A program made the position numbers and the translations under genes. A DNA stretch of 6,875 bases from assembly GCA_030730545.1 (NCBI GenBank), contig JANQUX010000195.1, positions 1 to 6,875 of the forward strand, given 5' to 3'. Positions 1-6,053 of the stretch are shown here, in pieces (within the stretch, counting starts at the first letter, position 1; each line of letters opens with the position of its first letter). This DNA comes from Maribacter sp. Its GTDB lineage: Bacteria > Bacteroidota > Bacteroidia > Flavobacteriales > Flavobacteriaceae. The notes below the pieces were generated by a model, which had not been told where the DNA came from, made no database searches, and worked only from the letters and a program-made list of their open reading frames with translations.

Positions 1-120
1 GGTGAGCATAGATTTATGCCAGTATCAATACATGTGCATCATGCTTTAATGGATGGTTATGAAGTATGTTTATTTGTAGCCGATTTTCAACGATTAATGT
101 CGCAAGAAGGAGAGGTTTAG
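1..120 (+). CDS. Chloramphenicol acetyltransferase-like protein, C-terminal fragment (5' end outside window)
   Basis: Only the last 39 codons and the TAG stop are visible; the start lies upstream of the window. The reading frame carries MPVSIHVHHALMDG, which matches the active-site region of the trimeric CatA-type chloramphenicol acetyltransferases (family pattern HHxxxDG). In that family the second histidine is the general base and the aspartate four residues later is structural; both are present here (fragment residues 14 and 18). The following FVADFQRLM segment fits the C-terminal helix of the family. Known members acetylate the 3-hydroxyl of chloramphenicol with acetyl-CoA in the cytoplasm. 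Many chromosomal Bacteroidota homologues have no demonstrated resistance role, so the substrate is uncertain. The gene converges on the histidine kinase, with 26 bp between the two stops. The family call is fairly secure; the substrate is inference. Confidence 0.8.
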   Translation, partial: GEHRFMPVSIHVHHALMDGYEVCLFVADFQRLMSQEGEV

Positions 121-156
121 AAGGAGAATTAAAATATGTCTGTTAATTATATTTGA
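121..156 (+). other. Shine-Dalgarno-like AAGGAG followed by a six-codon ORF
   Basis: Directly after the acetyltransferase stop there is AAGGAG (121-126), an ATG at 136, five further sense codons (encoding MSVNYI) and a TGA at 154-156. The last ten bases lie over the 3' end of the convergent kinase gene. The same AGAAGGAGA string occurs at 105-113 and 119-127. It could be the remnant of a second gene of the acetyltransferase operon cut off by the kinase, or chance. I see no evidence that a peptide is made. Confidence 0.2.
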
Positions 157-1649
157 GGTGCTACTTGCTCATTTGTTACGGTTTTGAAGCTTAAAATGAA
201 CTCTGTGCCTTTATTTATCTCGCTTATACAGCTGATTGTACCACCGTTCATTTCTACGAAATCTTTAGTAATCATTAAACCAAATCCGGTTCCTTTCTCA
301 CCAACTGTACCTTGCCTTACTGCTGGTGCGCCTTTGCTTTCGGTTGTATTTTGCCAGTCGGTATTCATACCTAATCCAAAATCTTTTACTCCTATTTCAA
401 CGATATCAGATATGCATTTAGAGGACAGTATTATCTTTTGACCTTTCTCACTAAACTTGATAGCATTAGAGGTTAAATTACGAAGAATGACCTTTAACAT
501 ATTTTCATCAATAAGGAGTTCTCGACAAGAAATTGCCAATTCTATGTCTATACCCTTATCATTCGCCATTCTTTTAAATTCCTTTTTTATGGAAGTGAAC
601 AGTATATCTAGGTCGCATATTTTTTTGTCTAAATTGACACCTTCTAGTTGATTATACGACCAATCAAGTAGAACGTTAACCATAGAAATTCTATCAGTTA
701 CTTCGTTTTTTAATTTTTTTGTAATCTCTTTTAGTTCGCTTTCTTCTAGCTGACTTTCAATCATTTCTACAATGGTGCCCACATTATTAAGAGGGCCTCT
801 AACATCATGGGTTAGAAGCGAGAATAATTTATTTTTAAGTTTATTTACTTTTTCAAGTTCCTCATTTTTATATTCTAATTCTTGTTTAGCGACTTGTAAA
901 TGTTTAGTCTGTTTTTCAACTTCTGTAATCAGTTTGCTATTGGCATCAACCTGTATTTTTATAGTATTATCTTCAATAGATTTATACTTGTAACCAACCA
1001 AAATTGAGAATAAAATTAATTGAAAAGTCACAAGAATTGAAGTTAGTAGTATTATAAGGTCTCCGTCGACATCGTAATATTTTTGAGTAAACCATGCTCC
1101 TACATAAAGAATTGAAGCAAGAAGGTAGGGTGTATAGGAATATAAATAATACTTATTAAATCTTTCAGCTTTATATAATTGTATACCTGAAAATAGGCTG
1201 AGAAGTGCTGTTGATAATGCTATAACGGCAGCTAACATTATTAAAGAACTGTTTAGCCATTCTATTTTAGTGATTACATTGTTTAAAATATGTAAAATAG
1301 GTAAGCAAACTATAATTAGGGCAAATACTTTATAGATAATCGCTAATGTTCGATGATTGTTTTGAGTTATGTTTAGGTAGCTTTTTGTGAACATTAATAG
1401 TCCAAAAGTTGATATCATTGCTGTAGAAAGCGAGGCTTTATTGGCAATAAATATGACTTGGTCACTGAAAGGACCATCAAAAATTATACCTAGACTCCAG
1501 TGTAAAGTCAATCCAAATATTAGAATAAAATAGTACAGTGTAATTTTATGTCTCAAAACAAGAAATGACAAAAGGTGGTAAATGCCAAAAACGCCAAAAA
1601 TAGACGTGAAGACAATAGTTATTAAGTACCTAAAATCAATGATATTCAT
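147..1649 (-). CDS. Membrane sensor histidine kinase with seven predicted TM spans (orphan)
   Basis: 500-residue hybrid-free histidine kinase. Hydrophobic segments at about residues 7-32, 37-57, 63-88, 101-123, 134-157, 171-188 and 197-220 suggest seven membrane spans, resembling the 7TM region of 7TMR-DISM receptors but without the usual extracellular domain or signal peptide in front. A charged heptad-like stretch (about 225-272) looks like a coiled-coil signalling linker. The HisKA domain follows with the phosphoacceptor in LLTHDVRGPL (His281). The ATPase domain has the N box NLTSNAIKFS (Asn395), G1 DFGLGM (423-428) and G2 GTGFGL (453-458), so all catalytic motifs are intact. It should autophosphorylate at the inner membrane and pass phosphate to a response regulator, but none is fused or adjacent, so ligand and partner are unknown. 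Start: the ATG precedes the first membrane helix; no Shine-Dalgarno is seen, which is usual for Bacteroidota. The 5' membrane half is very AT-rich. Confidence 0.9.
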   Translation of the reverse strand: MNIIDFRYLITIVFTSIFGVFGIYHLLSFLVLRHKITLYYFILIFGLTLHWSLGIIFDGPFSDQVIFIANKASLSTAMISTFGLLMFTKSYLNITQNNHRTLAIIYKVFALIIVCLPILHILNNVITKIEWLNSSLIMLAAVIALSTALLSLFSGIQLYKAERFNKYYLYSYTPYLLASILYVGAWFTQKYYDVDGDLIILLTSILVTFQLILFSILVGYKYKSIEDNTIKIQVDANSKLITEVEKQTKHLQVAKQELEYKNEELEKVNKLKNKLFSLLTHDVRGPLNNVGTIVEMIESQLEESELKEITKKLKNEVTDRISMVNVLLDWSYNQLEGVNLDKKICDLDILFTSIKKEFKRMANDKGIDIELAISCRELLIDENMLKVILRNLTSNAIKFSEKGQKIILSSKCISDIVEIGVKDFGLGMNTDWQNTTESKGAPAVRQGTVGEKGTGFGLMITKDFVEMNGGTISCISEINKGTEFILSFKTVTNEQVAPQI

Positions 1650-1815
1650 ATATAAACAATGAATTTGTTATGTGGGGAGACATGAATCTGAAATGTCTTT
1701 TATTATCTCTGCTCTTTGAATTTATAAATTTTTATTGAGAATCTAGTAAGCTTTTGGAAGCATCTTCAATATCGTATATTTTTATTTCATTTTTTTAAAT
1801 TTCTAATTCATAAGA

Positions 1816-1850
1816 TGCGCAGTTAGTTTAGGAATTAATAATTTGCGCAA
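1816..1850. repeat. Pair of TGCGCA palindromes in the divergent kinase/GNAT spacer
   Basis: The 219-bp spacer between the divergent kinase and acetyltransferase starts is AT-rich. Its only GC-rich landmarks are TGCGCA at 1816-1821 and TTGCGCAA at 1843-1850; the shared TGCGCA cores are 28 bp apart. The second lies 18 bp before the acetyltransferase ATG. They could be operator half-sites or chance. No exact TAnnTTTG promoter element is visible on either strand of this spacer; the nearest is TAGTTTAG (1824-1831, + strand), one mismatch away. Confidence 0.2.
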
Positions 1851-1868
1851 GATTTGATTCGCATTTAA

Positions 1869-2555
1869 ATGGTAAACTTAGAAGAGCAGCTTAAAAATCC
1901 GGTTTGGTATTCCTTAAATGAGACACATAAAAAGTTTCTTATTGAATATGACGGAGTGCGATTTTATGATCAAGAGGTATGTACTTTTGGGTCTTTTTTT
2001 GATGAATCAAAAACCAAAAAAGCTTCTGGTCAATATATAAAAACGACGGATAGTTTCTTCTTCGTATCAGAGAATCAAACCCCAATTATAGATGATACTA
2101 AAATTGTTTTAGAGCGAAAAATTGAAGGTTGCCAAATGATTTTAAAGCAACTGCCAGAAGTTTCAACAACAGAGGATATTGTTTTACTGACCAATGAATA
2201 TATTGATGAGGTATACGATTTAATCTGGTTGGTAATGCCTGGTTATTATCGTAGAAGAACCTTTGAAATGGGTAATTACTACGGAATTTTTAAGGATGGA
2301 AAACTGGTTTCAATAACCGGTCAGCGAATGCAAACGAACCTATTTATAGAAGTAAGTGCCGTTGTAACACACCCCGATTATACCAAAAGGGGATTTGCAA
2401 AACAACTCATCGTGCACACTACAAAAGAGATTTTAAAAGTAAATAAAACACCTATTCTACATACCAATAAAGGAAATTTAGCAATACCTCTTTATCAGAA
2501 ATTAGGATACGAATTAACCAGAGATATGAATTGGTGGACCTATCGTAAAATTTGA
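1869..2555 (+). CDS. GNAT-family N-acetyltransferase (FR47-like C-terminal domain)
   Basis: 228-residue cytoplasmic protein with no signal peptide or membrane span. The C-terminal half (about residues 105-228) is a GNAT fold. Motif A is VSAVVTHPDYTKRGFAKQLI (162-181), where KRGFA is the acetyl-CoA pyrophosphate-binding Q/RxxGxG/A loop (second arginine 174, glycine 175, alanine 177). Motif B is NLAIPLYQKLGYE (203-215), typical of the last helix and strand. The arrangement is closest to FR47-like members, in which an N-terminal part packs on the catalytic domain. The first 100 residues are not recognised as a separate domain. The acceptor substrate cannot be predicted. The gene stands alone: the kinase diverges upstream and ssb follows after 264 bp. 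The ATG at 1869 is chosen because it opens the frame and the following residues fit a folded N-terminus; no Shine-Dalgarno is visible. Confidence 0.85.
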   Translation: MVNLEEQLKNPVWYSLNETHKKFLIEYDGVRFYDQEVCTFGSFFDESKTKKASGQYIKTTDSFFFVSENQTPIIDDTKIVLERKIEGCQMILKQLPEVSTTEDIVLLTNEYIDEVYDLIWLVMPGYYRRRTFEMGNYYGIFKDGKLVSITGQRMQTNLFIEVSAVVTHPDYTKRGFAKQLIVHTTKEILKVNKTPILHTNKGNLAIPLYQKLGYELTRDMNWWTYRKI

Positions 2556-2680
2556 TTAATACTGCTTTTTATGATAAATATTTTTCGTTTTGTTTTGAAT
2601 TTTTCTACTATTTAAAAATTTGATTCTTTTTTATTTCATTTTGAATTTTATATAAACAACTGATTAGTAGCTGTAAAAAA

Positions 2681-2730
2681 GTTTATAAACGACTGTAAAC
2701 GATAACAAACGATAGTAAACGTTTACGTAC
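2681..2730. repeat. Five-unit 10-bp phased repeat upstream of ssb, bounded by palindromes
   Basis: Read in steps of ten, the segment is GTTTATAAAC, GACTGTAAAC, GATAACAAAC, GATAGTAAAC, GTTTACGTAC. The first four units all end in AAAC, and units 2-4 fit GAnnnnAAAC. The first unit is itself a perfect 10-bp palindrome. The junction of units 4 and 5 forms the perfect 12-bp palindrome GTAAACGTTTAC (2715-2726). A period of ten places every AAAC on nearly the same face of the helix. This looks like a binding array for a regulator or an intrinsically curved segment. The rest of the 264-bp spacer (2556-2680) is very AT-rich with no clear terminator hairpin after the acetyltransferase gene. Confidence 0.6.
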
Positions 2731-2753
2731 CGATTAATATTTCAATGCTGTTC

Positions 2754-2761
2754 TAGGTTTG
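2754..2761 (+). promoter_or_regulatory. Candidate -7 promoter element for ssb (TAGGTTTG)
   Basis: TAGGTTTG matches the Bacteroidota primary sigma factor -7 consensus TAnnTTTG exactly. Transcription would then start near 2766-2769, giving a leader of about 50 nt before the ssb ATG at 2820. No TTG is found at the usual -33 distance. The missing -33 box lies just downstream of the palindrome closing the repeat array, which would suit an activator-dependent promoter. This is inferred from consensus only. Confidence 0.45.
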
Positions 2762-2819
2762 CAGTGTCGAGTCACAATGGCTTGATAGTATGAACTGTTA
2801 AACCATAAAAATTAGTAAG

Positions 2820-3152
2820 ATGAACGCATTAAAAAACAAAGTACAGTTGATTGGAAATTTAGGGCAAGACCCAGAAATCGTAAACTTAGAAGGAGGCACC
2901 AAATTGGCAAAGTTTTCTATCGCAACAACAGATAGTTATAAAAACGCGAAAGGTGAAAAAGTTGATGATACTCAATGGCATAATATTGTTGCCTGGGGAA
3001 AAACAGCTGAGATTGTAGAGAACTATTTAACCAAAGGAAAACAAGTTGCCGTTGAAGGTAAATTGACACACCGCTCATATGAAACAAAAGAAGGTGAGAA
3101 AAGATATATTACAGAAATTAGGTGTAATGAGTTGTTGATGTTGGGGAAGTAG
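2820..3152 (+). CDS. ssb: Single-stranded DNA-binding protein, short form without acidic tail
   Basis: 110-residue protein consisting almost entirely of one SSB OB-fold (about residues 4-108). It opens with NKVQLIGNLGQDPEI, the usual Bacteroidota SSB start, and has the TQWHNIVAWGK motif (51-61) with Trp53 and Trp59 for base stacking, then NYLTKGKQVAVEGKL and ending in ITEIRCNELLML. Such proteins bind single-stranded DNA during replication, recombination and repair. It ends directly after the OB-fold with LGK: the disordered linker and acidic DDD(I/L)PF tip that recruits partner proteins is absent. Bacteroidota often carry a longer, tailed SSB elsewhere, so this may be the accessory paralogue; that cannot be checked here. 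The ATG at 2820 is the only start consistent with the family N-terminus. The gene appears monocistronic, with 213 bp before the next one. Confidence 0.93.
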   Translation: MNALKNKVQLIGNLGQDPEIVNLEGGTKLAKFSIATTDSYKNAKGEKVDDTQWHNIVAWGKTAEIVENYLTKGKQVAVEGKLTHRSYETKEGEKRYITEIRCNELLMLGK

Positions 3153-3305
3153 GTTTTAGAAAAAGAGACCTTCTATTGTATTCAGAATGATATTCTAAAA
3201 TTAGTTATTCGATAAGAATTATAGCAGCTAGGGTTTGAATTTTAGTAAAGAAATATTGCTTCAATTATAAATTTTTGCATCGCACTTTAAATCATAAAAA
3301 ATGAA

Positions 3306-3331
3306 TGTCAGTCTGAGTGCAGTCGAAGACC
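3306..3331 (+). repeat. REP-like hairpin repeat, copy 1 (GTCT/AGAC variant)
   Basis: It begins with the head TGTCA (3306-3310), followed by stem arm GTCT (3311-3314), a 12-base interior containing CAGTC, and stem arm AGAC (3327-3330). Within the interior, GA (3315-3316) can pair with TC (3323-3324), leaving a two-base GA bulge. It matches the copy at 3809-3834 at 25 of 26 positions, differing only at 3318 (T instead of C) in the loop. Similarity continues weakly outward (ATAAAAA before, ATTTA after), giving about 45 bp. It lies 35 bp upstream of the GIY-YIG start codon. Confidence 0.75.
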
Positions 3332-3365
3332 CAATTTATGTATGATAATATAAATCATATCACTT

Positions 3366-3689
3366 ATGAATTCATATGTAGTATATATTTTGAAGTGCGT
3401 AGATGATTCTTTTTATATCGGAATATCGGGTAATATAGAAAAGCGTTTGATGCAACATGCAATCGGCTATTTTCGAAATTGTTTTACAATAGGTCGAAGA
3501 CCTTTTGAACTCGAATATACTTTAGAGTTCACCGATGTTATTCAGGCGATTTTATTTGAGAAAAGAATTAAGGGATGGACAAGGGCAAAGAAAATGGCTT
3601 TGATAAATGATGATTTTGATATGATTCAAATATTAGCAGAATGTAGAAATTTCACACATTCAAAGTATAAGGAAGATTCATGTTCCTAA
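3366..3689 (+). CDS. Small single-domain GIY-YIG nuclease (UPF0213/YhbQ-type)
   Basis: 107-residue protein made of one GIY-YIG endonuclease domain. The two signature strands are YVVYILKC (Tyr7, with VVY in place of GIY) and FYIGIS (Tyr17-Ile18-Gly19). The catalytic arginine sits in NIEKRLMQH (Arg27, with His31), and the metal-binding glutamate in ILFEKRIKGW (Glu65). RRPFELEY and the KGWTRAKKMALI block are typical of the short UPF0213-like branch. All catalytic residues are present, so it is probably active; short members are often misnamed as excinuclease UvrC subunits but lack every other UvrC domain. No DNA-binding accessory domain is present. Hairpin repeats flank the gene on both sides, and one begins two bases after the stop. 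The start codon lies within the palindrome TATGAATTCATA (3365-3376), which might hinder translation. No strong promoter is visible. Target and biological role are unknown. Confidence 0.9.
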   Translation: MNSYVVYILKCVDDSFYIGISGNIEKRLMQHAIGYFRNCFTIGRRPFELEYTLEFTDVIQAILFEKRIKGWTRAKKMALINDDFDMIQILAECRNFTHSKYKEDSCS

Positions 3690-3690
3690 G

Positions 3691-3715
3691 CCCTTCGACT
3701 GCGCTCAGGATGACA
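3691..3715 (-). repeat. REP-like hairpin repeat, copy 2, inverted (TCCT/AGGG variant)
   Basis: Read on the - strand it starts with the same head TGTCA, then arm TCCT, the same 12-base interior as copy 3, and arm AGGG. It differs from copy 3 only at stem positions 6, 7, 24 and 25. The T-A pair at 7/24 becomes C-G and the G-C pair at 6/25 becomes T-G wobble, so the stem is kept. It begins two bases after the GIY-YIG stop codon (3687-3689), so it would be part of the nuclease mRNA 3' end. Confidence 0.75.
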
Positions 3716-3808
3716 TACTAACTGTATTAAATTAATTTTAGTTTATAATACGTATTTAGTAAACTACTATATGGATTGTGCAACGATATATTCATTTATA
3801 AAAACGAG

Positions 3809-3834
3809 TGTCAGTCTGAGCGCAGTCGAAGACC
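3809..3834 (+). repeat. REP-like hairpin repeat, copy 3 (GTCT/AGAC variant)
   Basis: Same orientation and variant as copy 1, exactly 503 bp downstream of it. Head TGTCA is followed by arm GTCT (3814-3817), the interior with GCGCAGTC, and arm AGAC (3830-3833). Flanking ATAAAAA on the left and ATTTA on the right resemble the flanks of copy 1. Between copies 2 and 3 (3716-3808) I see only AT-rich sequence with no gene. Confidence 0.75.
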
Positions 3835-3935
3835 TTATTTAGTTAGAATGTTTGTTTTTATGAACGCTATATCTTAAGTCTTATGATTTAATGAATCTCA
3901 TTACAATTGAAAACTAATTTGGACTATAATCTTCC

Positions 3936-3943
3936 TATTTTTG
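3936..3943 (+). promoter_or_regulatory. Candidate -7 promoter element for recQ (TATTTTTG), overlapping an alternative TTG start
   Basis: TATTTTTG is an exact match to the Bacteroidota -7 consensus TAnnTTTG. Its last G lies seven bases before the ATG at 3950, so transcription should start at or within a few bases of that ATG. A TTTG at 3918-3921 is 14 bp upstream, closer than the usual -33 spacing. Because the in-frame TTG at 3941 lies inside this element, it would not be in the mRNA, which favours the ATG as the recQ start. Confidence 0.5.
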
Positions 3944-3949
3944 CAAAAC

Positions 3950-6034
3950 ATGATTACAACAGAAAAAGACTTAATACCATTATTAAAAAAGCATTTTGGT
4001 TACGATTCATTTAAGCCGAATCAATTATCAATAATTGAAGATGCACTTAGTAAAAAAGATGTGTTGGCTATTATGCCAACTGGTGGTGGTAAGTCCCTTT
4101 GTTATCAGCTGACAGCATTGGCTCTTGAAGGAACTGCGATTGTAATCTCTCCGCTAATAGCTTTAATGAAGGATCAGGTAGATGTTCTAAAAGCTAACGG
4201 AATTGCTGCTGAGTATTATAACAGCTCTCAGACTCAAGAAACTCAGCAAGAGATTCTTGGGAAATTAGAAAGAGGGGATTTGAAACTATTCTATGTAGCA
4301 CCAGAAAGTTTAGGCTTTTTTAATAACATTCTCGGTAACTTAAAAATCAGTCTTTTTGCGGTAGATGAGGCTCATTGTATTTCTTCTTGGGGGCATGATT
4401 TTAGACCTGCATATACTCAGCTTGGCGGACTAAAAAGGCGATTCCCGAATATTCCGGTAATGGCACTTACGGCTACTGCCGATAAGACTACCCAAGATGA
4501 TATTGCAGATCAATTACAAATTCCGAATGCAGAACGTCATTTGGCATCTTTCAATAGACCTAATTTATTTTTGGATGTAAAACCTGCTCAAGATAGAATT
4601 AAACATATTCTCGATTTCTTAGATGATAGACCGAACGAAAGCGGAATCATTTACTGCCTTAGTCGAAAAAGTACGGAGTCTATTGCCGAGAAATTACGTA
4701 ATGCTGGTTTTAAAGCCAAAGCATATCATGCAGGTATGTCTTCAGATGAACGTTCTAATGTTCAAGAAGAATTCATTACCGATAAGGTGCCTATTATTGC
4801 TGCAACCATTGCTTTTGGTATGGGTATCGATAAAAGTAATGTGCGTTGGGTCATTCATTATAACCTACCAAAGAATATAGAAGGGTATTACCAAGAAATT
4901 GGTCGTGGTGGTCGTGACGGACTCCCAGCTCACGCATTATTATTTTACAGTTTTGCCGATGTTGCCCAATTGCGAAGGTTTATTACACAAAGTGAAAATG
5001 CAGATGTTGAATATGCTAAGTTAGAGCGTATGCAACAATTCGCAGAGGCATTAAGTTGTCGTAGAATTGCTTTGTTAAATTACTTCGGAGAACAAGTAAC
5101 AGAGGGTTGTGGTAATTGTGATATCTGTAGTTCTCCACCTGCTTATTTTGACGCTACATTATTGGCGCAAAAAGTATGCTCTGGTGTTGCTAGGTTAAAA
5201 GAGCGCGAACCAATGGGTATGGTTATCGATGTTTTAAGAGGTGCGCAGAATGCTCAAGTTCTAGAAAAAGGCTATCAAAATATCAAAACTTATGGTGCTG
5301 TAAAAGATGTCTCTTGGTTAGATCTACAACAATATGTTATTCAGTTATTGAACCAAGGGGTGCTAGATATTAATTTTAGGGAAGGTGCAAGACTAGGGTT
5401 GACTGATCAAGCAAAAGAGGTTTTATTTTCTGGGAAAAAGGTACAGTTGGCAGTTTTACAAAAGGAGACTGAAAAAACAAAGGCTGTCGCAAAATCACGA
5501 AATACGAAAACCAATTTATTCGAAAAGCTTCGCTTGTTGAGACAGCAAATTGCAACGGAACAAAATGTACCTGCCTATGTTGTTTTTGGAGATGCAAGTT
5601 TAAAAGATATGGAAGCTAAACTCCCGAAAAATAGAGAGGAGTTTATGCAAGTTTCTGGAGTAGGGCAGGCGAAATTAGAAAAGTATGCAGATGTATTTAT
5701 TGCTGAAATAACCAAAAACGCCCCTACTAAGAAATCAAAAAAAGCAACGCACGACCAAACTTTTGAACTGTTCAGAAAAGGTTCAACGGTTTCTGAAATC
5801 GCTACATCAAGAAACTTGTCTGAGAATACGATATACGGACATTTAATGAAAAAGCATGCCGAAGGGGAAGAGCTCGATTTAAATCAGTTTGTTGATTCAA
5901 AAGAAATAGCAGAAATAGAAAAAGCAAAATCTGAACTTACGGAAGCCACAGGCCTAAAAGACTATTTTGAATTCTTTGAAGAGAAAATGCCGTATTGGAA
6001 AATTAAGTTTGCTCTGTATATGTTAGATTCTTAA
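3950..6034 (+). CDS. recQ: ATP-dependent DNA helicase RecQ with C-terminal helix-turn-helix extension
   Basis: 694 residues from the ATG at 3950; an in-frame TTG at 3941 would add three residues but falls in the likely promoter. RecQ is a 3'-5' helicase acting in recombination and stalled-fork repair. Visible in order: motif 0 FKPNQ (21-25), Walker A PTGGGKS (43-49), DEAH (139-142), TATA (174-177), motif [12 protein letters not shown] (315-324, glycine where E. coli RecQ has alanine), zinc-binding Cys370, 387, 390 and 393, an RQC winged-helix region (about 400-500), an HRDC domain (about 521-595, with [16 protein letters not shown]), and a C-terminal helix-turn-helix (about 600-650, [21 protein letters not shown]). 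All ATPase motifs are intact. It is longer than the roughly 610-residue E. coli enzyme because of the C-terminal extension, common in Bacteroidota and Firmicutes RecQ. It ends 19 bp from the convergent phosphatase stop. Confidence 0.96.
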   Translation: MITTEKDLIPLLKKHFGYDSFKPNQLSIIEDALSKKDVLAIMPTGGGKSLCYQLTALALEGTAIVISPLIALMKDQVDVLKANGIAAEYYNSSQTQETQQEILGKLERGDLKLFYVAPESLGFFNNILGNLKISLFAVDEAHCISSWGHDFRPAYTQLGGLKRRFPNIPVMALTATADKTTQDDIADQLQIPNAERHLASFNRPNLFLDVKPAQDRIKHILDFLDDRPNESGIIYCLSRKSTESIAEKLRNAGFKAKAYHAGMSSDERSNVQEEFITDKVPIIAATIAFGMGIDKSNVRWVIHYNLPKNIEGYYQEIGRGGRDGLPAHALLFYSFADVAQLRRFITQSENADVEYAKLERMQQFAEALSCRRIALLNYFGEQVTEGCGNCDICSSPPAYFDATLLAQKVCSGVARLKEREPMGMVIDVLRGAQNAQVLEKGYQNIKTYGAVKDVSWLDLQQYVIQLLNQGVLDINFREGARLGLTDQAKEVLFSGKKVQLAVLQKETEKTKAVAKSRNTKTNLFEKLRLLRQQIATEQNVPAYVVFGDASLKDMEAKLPKNREEFMQVSGVGQAKLEKYADVFIAEITKNAPTKKSKKATHDQTFELFRKGSTVSEIATSRNLSENTIYGHLMKKHAEGEELDLNQFVDSKEIAEIEKAKSELTEATGLKDYFEFFEEKMPYWKIKFALYMLDS

Positions 6035-6053
6035 AAATGGAAAGTTGTCAGCG

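Noticed and set aside
127..154. AT-rich inverted repeats (AATTAA with TTAATT; AAATAT with ATATTT) between the acetyltransferase and kinase stops.
   Set aside because: All-AT stems arise easily by chance in such AT-rich sequence and the two pairings exclude each other.
1733..1790. Minus-strand open stretch reading about 18 plausible codons (EIKIYDIEDASKSLLDSQ) before the kinase gene.
   Set aside because: Bounded by stops on both sides, no start codon and too short; no recognisable family.
3184..3196. AGAAT-GAT-ATTCT hairpin after ssb as a terminator.
   Set aside because: Five AT-rich pairs with no following T-tract.
3341..3359. Inverted repeat TATGAT/ATCATA just before the GIY-YIG start codon.
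   Set aside because: Short AT-rich stem with a seven-base loop; expected by chance and not linked to the conserved repeats.
3366..3689. Annotation of the small nuclease as UvrC or a homing endonuclease.
   Set aside because: Only the GIY-YIG domain is present; UvrC-specific regions and homing-type DNA-binding domains are missing, and it is not inside an intron or intein.
3306..3834. The three repeats as a CRISPR array.
   Set aside because: Spacing is irregular (hundreds of bases), one copy is inverted, and no spacers or cas genes are present.
3907..3930. Sigma70-like TTGAAA and TATAAT before recQ.
   Set aside because: Only 12 bp apart, and Bacteroidota use TAnnTTTG-type promoters, an exact match to which lies just downstream.
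4623..4880. Open frames inside recQ and the kinase on other frames or strands.
   Set aside because: They overlap strongly conserved coding sequence and show no family features of their own.
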